From assembly GCF_004768785.1 (NCBI RefSeq), contig NZ_SRMQ01000014.1, forward strand, positions 1 through 44,331: a stretch of DNA of 44,331 nt. Reading direction: 5' to 3'. This DNA is from Caproiciproducens galactitolivorans. Lineage in GTDB: Bacteria > Bacillota > Clostridia > Oscillospirales > Acutalibacteraceae. Within the stretch, counting starts at the first letter, position 1. Each line of letters begins with the position of its first letter. The translations under genes were made by a program, and so were the position numbers. Shown here piece after piece: positions 24,310-32,487 of the stretch. A model generated the notes under the pieces. It was not told where the DNA came from. It saw only the letters and a program-made list of their open reading frames with translations, and ran no database searches.

Positions 24310-26319
24310 ATGTTTAGTAAAATAAGCAGACGTGAACGAGAAATCATAAATTTGCTTCATCAACAGGATGAATATGTGACTGTTCAGTTCATTGCCAACA
24401 AAATTCATTATTCTGAAAAAACTGTGCGCAATGACTTGAAAAAAATCAGTAACTATTTAAGTCACGCCGGCTTAGGAGAGATATCCGCCAAGCCCAAAAA
24501 GGGGGTGAAGTTGACGGTCACTTTCGATCAGTGGGAAAAGCTGCAAAGCTCCGTCAGACAATTTGAATTTGTACCGTTAGCGGATGTTTTTACAGAAGAA
24601 CGAAAATATCAAATTTGCCTTATGCTTTTGCAAAACCGAAGCATGAGTGTTGCAGATTTAGCGAAGCGGCTTTACCTAAGCAGAACAAGCATAGAAAGTG
24701 CTTTAGTGCAGGCTGAGAAGTGGTTTAAAAAGCATAGTCTCTCTCTTAAAAGAATTCGTGGGAAAGGACTGGTGATAGAAGGAAGCGATTTGTCAATTCG
24801 ATTAGCAATGTTGGAATTATTTCAAATTTTTAAGTTAAAGCAAGACAAATCGCGCGTGAGTGTGAAATTTGGAAGTGATGCATACGTAATCAACCTGATA
24901 GCAAAATTTTTAAATGGTTTTCAGGCAGACGGAGTTATCCGCTGCGTCAAAGAAACGGAAAGGGAGTTCGGATTTAATTTTGAATATCATTCACGATATC
25001 CACTTTTCTTTCTAATATCTTTTTCACTGTATTGCTGTCGTTTAAAAAGGCAGTACTCCGCATCATTCGGAAATCCCGAAATATCCGTTTTTAACCGGCA
25101 AGTTACCAATTTTTTAATAACGCAGTTAGAAAAATGCTATCGTATGAAAATCCCAGATGGAGAAAAAAATTATCTGCTGTTATGTTTGAGTGCGGCACAT
25201 ATCGAAAAATTTGAAGATACTGAAAAATATGAGTTTTGCAAATCAACTGAAATACAGTTTTATAACCTTGTTCAACAATTTGTCAATCTCACAGCTAAAA
25301 TAGCAAATACAGACATAAGCTCGGATGAAATACTACTGAAAGATGCATTTCTGTACCTACGCTCTGCAATCGTAAGAATGTGGTGCAAGGTTCGCGTTCC
25401 AAATCCTTTTTTGGAACAGATAAAGCGGGAATATCGTAATGTCTTTGCGGTTGTATGGTTATCCAGCACGCTGCTGGAAAGCGAATTGAAAGTGGAAATA
25501 AGTGAAAATGAAGTAGCTTCGCTTACCATTAGTGTAGTAAGCGCAATTGCACGCGCAGTATCTAAAATTAAAATATACATAATTTGTAATTATGGAATTG
25601 GCTTTTCACGGCTATTGCGTCAGCAAATTGAACGTCAGATTCCAGAAGTTGTAGTAGAGGGAATCGCGACAGTAGCGGAAGCGCAAAAAATTAAAAATAG
25701 CGGCTGCGATTTTGTCGTTGCACCGGAAGATCTCGGAGGCCGGTTTGGCGGCAAAGAAGTAATTAAAGTTGATAACTTTTTAAAGACTTATGATATTAAA
25801 AATATTCAGAAAAAGGCATTTCAAATCCGCTGTCAGAAAGGACAAGATCTGGTTGGTACAAAAGAAGTGGAGCATGCAATGATTTTTGACGGTAAATTCG
25901 TTTATTTTCTCGATAATATTTTAGATAAAACAGAACTGCTTAAAAAAATGTGTTCTCATTTGGAAAAAGGAGGATACGTTTCAGAGGGATTTATCCAGTC
26001 GGTCTTGTATCGCGAAAAATCGTCCTCAACAGAATTCGGTTGGGGAGTTGCTTTGCCACATGGTGATGTTAAATATGTCATTCAACCGATTATTTCGGTT
26101 GCGGTGTTAAAACAACCCATCAAGTGGGACAATGTGGATGAAGTTGATACCATTTTTTTGCTGGCATTAGACTCGAATAGCGCGGCGAACAATTTACAGG
26201 TAAAGAACTTCTATACCATACTTTCGACTATGACTGACAGTTCAGATGTTTTAGAAAAAGGAAAAGAAATGTTGGACGAACAGAAATTCGCCGATTATAT
26301 GAATGCGTTAACAAAATAA
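24310..26319 (+). CDS. PRD-containing transcriptional activator with EIIB and EIIA domains (MtlR/LicR type)
   Basis: 669 residues. Order: N-terminal winged HTH (about 5-60: SRREREIINLLHQQDEYVTV), second HTH (about 95-165: MSVADLAKRLYLSRTSIESAL), two PRDs (about 180-420), an EIIB-like domain with Cys in ICNYGIGFSRLL (about 430), and a fructose-type EIIA domain with His in GWGVALPHGD (about 580). In this family HPr and the cognate EIIB modulate activity by phosphorylation. ATG 24310 has GGGGAGG 11 nt upstream; a longer frame from 24220 is less likely. It heads the PTS operon it should control. Codon and base use is clearly AT-richer than in the flanking genes. Confidence 0.88.
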   Translation: MFSKISRREREIINLLHQQDEYVTVQFIANKIHYSEKTVRNDLKKISNYLSHAGLGEISAKPKKGVKLTVTFDQWEKLQSSVRQFEFVPLADVFTEERKYQICLMLLQNRSMSVADLAKRLYLSRTSIESALVQAEKWFKKHSLSLKRIRGKGLVIEGSDLSIRLAMLELFQIFKLKQDKSRVSVKFGSDAYVINLIAKFLNGFQADGVIRCVKETEREFGFNFEYHSRYPLFFLISFSLYCCRLKRQYSASFGNPEISVFNRQVTNFLITQLEKCYRMKIPDGEKNYLLLCLSAAHIEKFEDTEKYEFCKSTEIQFYNLVQQFVNLTAKIANTDISSDEILLKDAFLYLRSAIVRMWCKVRVPNPFLEQIKREYRNVFAVVWLSSTLLESELKVEISENEVASLTISVVSAIARAVSKIKIYIICNYGIGFSRLLRQQIERQIPEVVVEGIATVAEAQKIKNSGCDFVVAPEDLGGRFGGKEVIKVDNFLKTYDIKNIQKKAFQIRCQKGQDLVGTKEVEHAMIFDGKFVYFLDNILDKTELLKKMCSHLEKGGYVSEGFIQSVLYREKSSSTEFGWGVALPHGDVKYVIQPIISVAVLKQPIKWDNVDEVDTIFLLALDSNSAANNLQVKNFYTILSTMTDSSDVLEKGKEMLDEQKFADYMNALTK

Positions 26320-26346
26320 AGTTTTATGCTGATGGAGGCAATCGTT

Positions 26347-26817
26347 TTGATCAAAGATTTACTTAAAATGGAAACAATTTTTTTAGATATTGAAGTACCG
26401 GGTCAAAAAAAGAAAAGCGCACTTAAATTGTTAAGCGAAAAGTGTGCGGATTATAGCGGTATCGAGGAACGAACATTGTTTAAAGCCTTTGAACAGCGCG
26501 AAAAGATAGATTCAACCGGTTTTGGCGGAGGAATCGCGATTCCTCATGCTAAATTGGATAAGCTTGAAAAACCGTTTATAGCTATCATGCGTTTCAAAGA
26601 GCCTATCGATTGGAAATCCATTGACGGTCAACCGGTAAAATTAGTGATTGCTTTGGTCATGCCGAAAAACGATAAAAACAATACCCACCTAAAAGTGATT
26701 TCTTCTTTGTCACGCAAGCTTGCCAATGAGGAATTTATTCAAGAAATAACTGCCAAAGAAAATCGCGGCGAGCTTTATAAATTTATAATTGAAAAAATGG
26801 AGGAGAATGCAAAATGA
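26347..26817 (+). CDS. PTS fructose-family EIIA
   Basis: 156 residues from a TTG start at 26347, chosen because GGAGG lies 8 nt upstream; the in-frame ATG at 26326 has no ribosome site, and the GGAGG would be inside its coding region. The PTS_EIIA type-2 domain covers most of the protein, with the phosphorylated His in GFGGGIAIPHAKLDKL (about H67). It takes phosphate from HPr and gives it to EIIB of the next gene, whose ATG overlaps its stop (ATGA). Confidence 0.9.
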   Translation: MIKDLLKMETIFLDIEVPGQKKKSALKLLSEKCADYSGIEERTLFKAFEQREKIDSTGFGGGIAIPHAKLDKLEKPFIAIMRFKEPIDWKSIDGQPVKLVIALVMPKNDKNNTHLKVISSLSRKLANEEFIQEITAKENRGELYKFIIEKMEENAK

Positions 26818-28250
26818 AAGTTATAGGTGTTACAAAGTGTCCTGTTGGTATCGCACATACATACTTGGCAGCAGAAAAGCTGGAAAACGCCGCAAAAGAA
26901 TTCAAGTACGACGTTAAAGTTGAAACACAGGGCGCACAAGGCACAGAAAATCTTTTGACAGAGGAAGATATTGCAGCCGCTGATTATGTCATTATTGCGG
27001 CTGATGTAGCAATCGACGGTAAAGAAAGGTTCGTCGGCAAAAAAGTAGTGGAACTTTCGATTAAAGAGGTTATCAAAGATCCAAAGGCTTTTTTGAGTAG
27101 TTTGGAACAAAGAGCGGTCGTTTACTCCTTGTCAGATGTTGAAGGTGAAAACAAACCGAGCAAGGCAGCAGAAAAAGAAAATACGCAAAACAGTTTTGGC
27201 AAAGCCATGATGAAACAACTGATGAATGGCGTTTCATACATGATTCCGTTTGTTGTACTTGGTGGTTTATTCATTGCTCTGTCAATTTCATTTGGAGGTA
27301 CTCCAACAAGCAAAGGAATGGTTGTCAACAATCCGTTTTGGAGCAAAGTAAATGCCATAGGCAGCATCGGTTTTAACTTGATGATACCGATTCTTGCAGG
27401 ATTTATCGCTTTTTCAATCTCTGGCAGAGCTGCTCTTGCGCCTGCTATGATTTCAGCAGTTGTGGCAAATGATAAATCTATATTGGGTACTTCGTCGGGA
27501 ACGGGCTTTTTAGGAGCAATTCTAGTCGGTTATTTGGCCGGTTACCTCGTTAAGTGGATAAACACCTGGAAGATTCCGAAAAACATCAGGCCGATTATGC
27601 CTATATTTGTAATACCGCTGCTTGGTACAGGTGTTTTGTCTGCCGTATTAATTCTGTTTTTTGGCAGACCTATCGCCATGCTGATGGGCGGCCTGCAGAG
27701 TTTGCTGAGTATGCTGTCTCAGAAACCTGAAACCGCTCTTGCCCTGGGGTTGCTTCTTGGCGCAATGGCAGGTTTTGATATGGGTGGTCCAATCAACAAA
27801 GTTGCGTTCCTTTTCGGTACAGCATCTATCGTTTCCGGCACACCACAGATAATGGGAGCAGTTGCTGCTGCTATTCCAGTAGCACCACTTGCTGTTGGAC
27901 TTGCAACTCTTGTGAAAAAAGACCTTTTCAATAAAGAAGAAATTGCTGCAGGTGTACCTGCACTTTTAATGGGACTTATCGGTATATCAGAAGGTGCCAT
28001 TCCTTTTGCAGCTTCAGATCCGAAAAGGGTTATCCCAAGCAATGTTATAGGAAGCGCTGTTGCTGCTGCTGTCAGTTTATTGCTGGGTATAACAGACGTA
28101 GTTCCACACGGCGGCCCAATCGTTGGTATTTTAGGCGCAACGAACAATGTTCTGCTTTACTTCCTTTCTATTTTGATAGGAACAGCAGTAACAATGTGTA
28201 TGATTTTGCTGTTAAAAAAACGTCAGATGAAAAAGCAGACAATAGATTAA
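26814..28250 (+). CDS. PTS fructose-family EIIBC
   Basis: 478 residues. The EIIB domain (about 1-100) starts MKVIGVTKCPVGIAHTYLAA, with the phosphorylated Cys9. A linker (about 105-130) leads to the EIIC domain (about 135-475) with about 8-9 membrane spans and conserved text such as NGVSYMIPFVVLGGLFIAL, FDMGGPINKVAFLFG, ISEGAIPFAASDP and VPHGGPIVG. The family includes fructose, mannitol-like and 2-O-mannosylglycerate systems. No 1-phosphofructokinase or sugar-phosphate enzyme is nearby, so the substrate stays open. Confidence 0.92.
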   Translation: MKVIGVTKCPVGIAHTYLAAEKLENAAKEFKYDVKVETQGAQGTENLLTEEDIAAADYVIIAADVAIDGKERFVGKKVVELSIKEVIKDPKAFLSSLEQRAVVYSLSDVEGENKPSKAAEKENTQNSFGKAMMKQLMNGVSYMIPFVVLGGLFIALSISFGGTPTSKGMVVNNPFWSKVNAIGSIGFNLMIPILAGFIAFSISGRAALAPAMISAVVANDKSILGTSSGTGFLGAILVGYLAGYLVKWINTWKIPKNIRPIMPIFVIPLLGTGVLSAVLILFFGRPIAMLMGGLQSLLSMLSQKPETALALGLLLGAMAGFDMGGPINKVAFLFGTASIVSGTPQIMGAVAAAIPVAPLAVGLATLVKKDLFNKEEIAAGVPALLMGLIGISEGAIPFAASDPKRVIPSNVIGSAVAAAVSLLLGITDVVPHGGPIVGILGATNNVLLYFLSILIGTAVTMCMILLLKKRQMKKQTID

Positions 28251-28271
28251 TCTTTTGAAAGGAATATATAA

Positions 28272-28529
28272 ATGCGACAGTTTGATTATGTTATTAAAGA
28301 CCCGGAAGGTTTGCACGCACGTCCGGCAGGACTGCTCGTGCAGTGTGCCAAGGAATGCACTTCGAAAATATCAATTAGCACAAGTCAAGCATCGGCAGAT
28401 GCAAAAAAGCTATTTAAGGTAATGGGATTGGGTGTTGCATCGGGTGAAAAATTTACTGTGACTGTTGAAGGAAAGGACGAAGCAGTAGACAGTGACAAGA
28501 TAAGAGCCTTTTTGGAAGCCAATCTGTAA
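28272..28529 (+). CDS. HPr-family phosphocarrier of the fructose-family PTS operon
   Basis: 85 residues with intact GLHARPAG (His15). The Ser46 region reads SADAKKLFKVMGLGV, so lysine occupies position 46 as in the HPr at 6877. The two HPr proteins share this feature but differ at many other positions. AAAGGA precedes the ATG by about 8 nt. It is the last gene of the operon, followed by a strong terminator. A dedicated HPr inside a substrate-specific operon suggests local supply of phosphate, and possibly signalling to the PRD activator. Confidence 0.9.
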   Translation: MRQFDYVIKDPEGLHARPAGLLVQCAKECTSKISISTSQASADAKKLFKVMGLGVASGEKFTVTVEGKDEAVDSDKIRAFLEANL

Positions 28530-28585
28530 GGTTAGGCGGGGCTGCATGAAGATTAACAGGGATCATGTCAAACCCTTAAAAGCAC

Positions 28586-28626
28586 AAAAAACGGGAGTCA
28601 TCCATTTGGGGGTGCTCCCGTTTTTT
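28586..28626 (+). terminator. Terminator of the fructose-family PTS operon
   Basis: AAAAAACGGGAG (28586-28597) and CTCCCGTTTTTT (28615-28626) form a perfect 12-bp inverted repeat that can work in both directions. Confidence 0.9.
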
Positions 28627-28628
28627 GA

Positions 28629-28802
28629 TTCGTTGAGTTTGATAAGCTGCCGGATAGTTCTTCTTATCTGGACAACATTGCCATAGACAAAAACGCAAGG
28701 GCTTCCATGACCGAGGAATTGCGAAGATATGGCATCAATTACACCCAGCTCTTCCTGGAAATCGGGTACGTTGCTCTTAAAATAACCGAGGAAGGATATT
28801 GA
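28629..28802 (+). pseudogene. C-terminal remnant of an FRG-domain protein
   Basis: Codons 28629-28802 read YLDNIAIDKNARASMTEELR and YGINYTQLFLEIGYVALKI and end in TGA. The pattern of a conserved ELRRYGIN.TQLF followed by an acidic/hydrophobic tail is what I recall from the C-termini of FRG-domain proteins. An in-frame stop at 28626-28628 precedes it and no start is available, so only the tail remains. It sits between the PTS terminator and a plus-strand hairpin terminator at 28866. The family assignment is from memory. Confidence 0.5.
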
Positions 28803-28865
28803 TGGACTGTAAAAATGGCGTATATGGACGGTTTGTTGTATGGCGAGAAAGCACACGAAAGTTCC

Positions 28866-28898
28866 AAAGTCCATAAAGAACTATTTACTGGACTTTTT
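28866..28898 (+). terminator. Terminator after the FRG remnant
   Basis: AAAGTCCA and TGGACTTT arms with an inner TAAA/TTTA pairing, followed by TTTTATA on the plus strand. It points toward rlmD from the opposite side, consistent with an old plus-strand gene ending here. Confidence 0.65.
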
Positions 28899-28904
28899 AT
28901 ACTC

Positions 28905-30272
28905 TCACTTCTCACCCCTTGACATCAATACCACACACTCAACGTGCGCCGTGCGCGGGAACATGTCCACCGGGGTTACCTGCTGTGGTTTATATCCCTT
29001 CTGGAAGAAAAGCTTCAGGTCGCGGGCAAGGGTGGCCGGGTCGCAGGAGACATAGACCACGCGCTGCGGCGCCATCCCGGCTATGGTTTCAATCAACGAA
29101 GCATCGCAGCCCTTGCGCGGCGGGTCAATGATGACCACATCCGGTCGCTCACCCCGGTTTTTCAGCATGGAAGCGGCTTCGGCAGCATCCGCACAAAGAA
29201 ATTCGGCGTTATCAATCCGATTGTCCTGCGCGTTCCTTTTCGCGTCCTCTACCGCCTGCTCCACAATTTCCACGCCGATAACTTTCGCCGCATTCTTCGC
29301 CATGGAAAGCCCGATGGTTCCGGTACCGCAGTAAAGATCCAAAAGGGTCTCCTTCCCGGTTAGCCCGGCATATTTTCCCGCAATCGTATACAGCCGCTCC
29401 GCCTGGTCACGGTTGACCTGGTAAAAGGACATAGGGGATATGTGGAAATTCAGCCCGCACAAGGTATCCGTAATCGTGTCGCTGCCCCACACTGTGCGGC
29501 ACTCCTTCCCCAGCACCACATTCGTCTTTTCGCGGTTAACGTTCATAATTACGCTCTTTAATCCGAGCACTTTTTCTTTCAATATGTTGACCAGTTCCGA
29601 TTCATAATGCACGCCGTTCCCGTTTACAACAACACAGGCCATCACTTCCCCGGTCGCGTTCGCTTTCCGCAGGTACAGGTGCCGAAGCCTGCCTTTCCCG
29701 GTTTCTTCCTCGTAAACGCTGTCCCCGCTTTGCTCCGCCCATTGCCGAAAGGCTTCCATCGCCGCAGTAAATTCTTCCGGCTGCAACAGGCATTCCTCGC
29801 AGGGAATGATCCGGTGGCTGTGATTTGCGAAAAATCCCATCCGGATTTTGCCGTCCGGCCCGCACCCGATGGGAAGCTGTGCCTTATTACGGTAACGGTC
29901 GGGAGCCTTTGCGCCGACAATCGGCCGAACCGCAATCTTGCGGAACCCGCCGATGCGTTCCAGCGCGTCCTGCACCATCTGTTGTTTCGCTTGCAGCTCG
30001 GCAGTATAATCGATATGCCGGTAAACGCATCCGCCGCACTGGGCAAACTGTGCGCAGTCAAGCGCAATCCGGTCTTCCGATGCCTTTAAGATTTTATCAA
30101 TTCGCCCGAAGGCGTATGTTTTTGCAGTTTTTAGGATTTTTACACGCAGCCGGTCGCCCTTCGCCGCAAGCGGAACGAAAACCGCGATGTCGTTATATCG
30201 GCCGACGCCGCTCCCCTGCGCTGTATATCCCGTTATTTCCAAATCAATGAAATCATTCTTCTTTAAGTCCAT
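28905..30272 (-). CDS. rlmD: 23S rRNA (uracil-C5)-methyltransferase, RlmD/RumA family
   Basis: 455 residues. N-terminal TRAM domain (about 1-60: DLEITGYTAQGSGVGR), Fe-S cysteines in CAQFAQCGGCVY and ECLLQ, then the SAM-methyltransferase domain with DLYCGTGTIGLSMA (motif I), IDPPRKGCD and YVSCDPATLARDL holding the catalytic Cys. It methylates uracil in 23S rRNA (or is one of the related RlmCD enzymes of Firmicutes). A GAGGGAAAG site lies before ATG 30272. It is a single gene divergent from the T-box/trpB2 unit. Confidence 0.93.
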   Translation of the reverse strand: MDLKKNDFIDLEITGYTAQGSGVGRYNDIAVFVPLAAKGDRLRVKILKTAKTYAFGRIDKILKASEDRIALDCAQFAQCGGCVYRHIDYTAELQAKQQMVQDALERIGGFRKIAVRPIVGAKAPDRYRNKAQLPIGCGPDGKIRMGFFANHSHRIIPCEECLLQPEEFTAAMEAFRQWAEQSGDSVYEEETGKGRLRHLYLRKANATGEVMACVVVNGNGVHYESELVNILKEKVLGLKSVIMNVNREKTNVVLGKECRTVWGSDTITDTLCGLNFHISPMSFYQVNRDQAERLYTIAGKYAGLTGKETLLDLYCGTGTIGLSMAKNAAKVIGVEIVEQAVEDAKRNAQDNRIDNAEFLCADAAEAASMLKNRGERPDVVIIDPPRKGCDASLIETIAGMAPQRVVYVSCDPATLARDLKLFFQKGYKPQQVTPVDMFPRTAHVECVVLMSRGEK

Positions 30273-30380
30273 ATCTTTCCCTCATAAGCAGATTTTCCTG
30301 CCGTTTATTGTGTCATCATTTTATCATTATACCCTTAGAAAAACAATACAGCCCAAATTCATAAGAATCAAAACTTCCCC

Positions 30381-30409
30381 TTGACATTTTCGATCACTCC
30401 TCCTATAAT
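30381..30409 (+). promoter_or_regulatory. Consensus promoter of the T-box/trpB2 unit
   Basis: TTGACA (30381-30386) and TATAAT (30404-30409) with a 17-nt spacer, a perfect match. Transcription should start near 30416. Confidence 0.85.
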
Positions 30410-30415
30410 AAGGCA

Positions 30416-30690
30416 AATAAGAAAAACCGATGAGTAAGAGTAGTAAACAGGCAAAGCGTTTTCCAAGAGAGCCGCAGGCGGTGGAATTGCGGCAAAACGG
30501 GGCTTGTCGAATGGACTTACGAGGGCAGCGTGAAAGGAAGCGAGTAGCTGCTGACGGGAACTCCGCCCGTTACCAAGGGAGCACGCATGATGGTGCGTGG
30601 AAAAAGCGGCGCTAAAAGCGCAATTTGGGTGGTACCGCAGGAGCAATCGCTCTTGTCCCTAATGATTTAGGGGCAAGGGCGTTTTTTATT
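30416..30690 (+). promoter_or_regulatory. T-box riboswitch, Trp specifier candidate
   Basis: The leader has AGTAAGAGTAGTAAACAGG near its start, the AGAGAG element (about 30469), a specifier-type GAATGGAC where TGG (30512-30514) encodes Trp, the T-box TGGGTGGTACCGC (30626-30638), and a terminator stem CGCTCTTGTCCCTAA/TTAGGGGCAAGGGCG (30649-30681) followed by TTTTTT. Uncharged tRNA-Trp pairing would open the antiterminator and allow trpB2 expression. The specifier call is by position and by agreement with the gene product, not by folding. Confidence 0.92.
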
Positions 30691-30714
30691 CCCGTTTACG
30701 AAAGGAGAATTGTT

Positions 30715-32097
30715 ATGACAAAGATCCCACACAGGATAATTTTAGCCGAGGAGCAGATGCCGAAGCAGTGGTACAATCTTCGGGCGGATATGAAATCCCA
30801 GCCCGACCCTTTGCTGAATCCCGCCACCTTCCAGCCGATCCGCACAGCAGAGCTTTATCCCATTTTCTGTGAGAAACTGGCGGAGCAGGAAATGGACTGC
30901 ACCACAGCCTATTTTGATATTCCCGAACCGATTCAGGAAGTTTACAGGGCGTACCGCCCCTCCCCGCTCTGCCGCGCGTATGCGCTGGAAAAGCATCTGA
31001 AAACGCCTGCAAAGATTTATTTTAAATTCGAAGGCGGAAACACTTCCGGAAGCCACAAGCTCAACTCCGCCGTCGCACAGGCATATTACGCGAAGGAGCA
31101 AGGCTTGACGGCCCTTACAACCGAAACTGGGGCCGGTCAGTGGGGGACCGCGCTGGCCGAGGCTTGCGCATACTTCGGAATCCATCTGGATGTGTTCATG
31201 GTAAAGTCCTCCTACAGCCAGAAGCCGTACCGGAAGACAATTATGCAGACTTTCGGCGCAACGGTAACCGCCAGCCCCAGCGACACGACAAAAGCCGGCC
31301 GCACGATTCTTTCGGAAAAACCCGACACCACCGGAAGCCTTGGCTGCGCGATTTCGGAAGCAGTTGAAAGGGCGGTAAGCACTCCCGGATGCCGCTACGT
31401 GCTGGGTTCCGTACTCAATCAGGTTTTACTGCATCAATCCATTATCGGGCTGGAATGCAAAAAGGCCATGGAACTGCTGGGAGAATACCCGGACATTGTG
31501 ATCGGCTGTGCCGGGGGCGGCTCCAACTTAGGCGGCTTGATTGCACCGTTTATGCAGGATAAGCTGCTGGGACGGGCAAACCCGTATTTCATCGCGGTGG
31601 AACCCGCTTCCTGCCCCTCGCTCACGCGCGGGCGCTACGCCTACGATTTCTGCGACACGGGCAAGGTTACTCCGCTTGCAAGAATGTACACCCTCGGCAG
31701 CGGCTTTATCCCATCGCCAAACCACGCGGGCGGGCTGCGCTATCACGGGATGTCGCCGATCCTTTCAAAATTGTACCATGACGGCTATCTGGACGAAGCG
31801 CGCGCCGAGGAACAGAGCAAGGTATTTGACGCGGCAATCCTGTTTGCCAAGCTGGAAACCATTCTCCCCGCGCCGGAAAGCGCCCATGCCATCCGCTGCG
31901 CGATTGACGAAGCGATAAAATGCAAGGAAACCGGCGAAGCGAAAACCATCCTGTTTGGGCTGACCGGAACCGGCTATTTCGATATGGCGGCTTATGCTTC
32001 CTACCTGGAAGGGAAAATGACCGATTCTATCCCTTCGGACCAGGATTTGCAGGCCGGTTTTGACTCCCTTCCGAAGATTCCCGGCATCCAAGAATAG
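30715..32097 (+). CDS. trpB2: Tryptophan synthase beta chain-like protein, TrpB2
   Basis: 460 residues, longer than TrpB1 and matching the TrpB2 group. It begins MTKIPHRIILAEEQMPKQWY. The PLP lysine is in NTSGSHKLNSA (about K115), and the phosphate-binding glycine loop reads GCAGGGSNLGG. ATG 30715 has AAAGGAG 7 nt upstream. It makes tryptophan from serine and indole. There is no trpA or other trp gene nearby, so indole may come from uptake or from the main Trp pathway. Control by the Trp T-box fits a salvage role. Confidence 0.93.
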   Translation: MTKIPHRIILAEEQMPKQWYNLRADMKSQPDPLLNPATFQPIRTAELYPIFCEKLAEQEMDCTTAYFDIPEPIQEVYRAYRPSPLCRAYALEKHLKTPAKIYFKFEGGNTSGSHKLNSAVAQAYYAKEQGLTALTTETGAGQWGTALAEACAYFGIHLDVFMVKSSYSQKPYRKTIMQTFGATVTASPSDTTKAGRTILSEKPDTTGSLGCAISEAVERAVSTPGCRYVLGSVLNQVLLHQSIIGLECKKAMELLGEYPDIVIGCAGGGSNLGGLIAPFMQDKLLGRANPYFIAVEPASCPSLTRGRYAYDFCDTGKVTPLARMYTLGSGFIPSPNHAGGLRYHGMSPILSKLYHDGYLDEARAEEQSKVFDAAILFAKLETILPAPESAHAIRCAIDEAIKCKETGEAKTILFGLTGTGYFDMAAYASYLEGKMTDSIPSDQDLQAGFDSLPKIPGIQE

Positions 32098-32234
32098 CAT
32101 GGCAAAATCTCTGATTTTGTCGAAGCTGGTGCGGTTTTTTTTCTGATTTCTTCGTCAATAATAACTAAATCCCATGAACAAAAAACTACGTTTTATACAA
32201 ATGAGAGATTGTTAAAAAATCGATTGTTAATTCA
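32098..32234. other. Gap after trpB2
   Basis: A small hairpin CAAAATC-TCT-GATTTTG (about 32103-32120), with a run of eight T about 20 nt later, may be the trpB2 terminator. Otherwise nothing recognisable. Confidence 0.35.
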
Positions 32235-32263
32235 TTGACATTGCAAAACATGGGTACTATAAT
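32235..32263 (+). promoter_or_regulatory. Consensus promoter of a candidate small RNA
   Basis: TTGACA (32235-32240), 17 nt, TATAAT (32258-32263): perfect consensus. There is no coding sequence before the terminator at 32352. Confidence 0.75.
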
Positions 32264-32269
32264 AGAATC

Positions 32270-32389
32270 CAGACAGAGTAAATATCTAACTTTAAGTACG
32301 AGATTTGTGACAAGGATTTGTCACGACCTTTTCAATACAACTCCTCCCCATAAAAAACAGGAACTGGTTGCAACCGGTTCCTGTTTTTT
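32270..32389 (+). ncRNA. Candidate small RNA 1 (promoter-hairpin-C-rich linker-terminator)
   Basis: About 120 nt from the predicted start to the terminator. It contains a stem GTGACAA/TTGTCAC (32307-32324), an unpaired pyrimidine-rich stretch with CTCCTCCCCA (32341-32350), and a strong terminator stem. The C-rich stretch is complementary to Shine-Dalgarno sequences (GGGGAGGAG), as in regulatory sRNAs of other Firmicutes. No Rfam family is recognised. It is separate from the downstream gene, which has its own possible -10. Confidence 0.55.
32352..32389 (+). terminator. Strong intrinsic terminator of candidate small RNA 1
   Basis: AAAAAACAGGAAC.GGTT and AACCGGTTCCTGTTTTTT form a stem of about 17 bp with a T6 tail. 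Confidence 0.9.
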
Positions 32390-32487
32390 GTGCAATTTTT
32401 GCATGAAATAATTTCACAAAATGCTTTTTTGTCATATATTGCGAGTATAATGCTGATAGGCAATTAAATGTCGAGGAGTGTCAAAAG

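Noticed and set aside
28563-28874. 103-codon minus-strand frame
   Set aside because: It spans the PTS terminator and runs opposite the FRG remnant, which reads much more like protein; no ribosome site.
30430-30615. 61-codon plus-strand frame
   Set aside because: It lies inside the T-box leader RNA.
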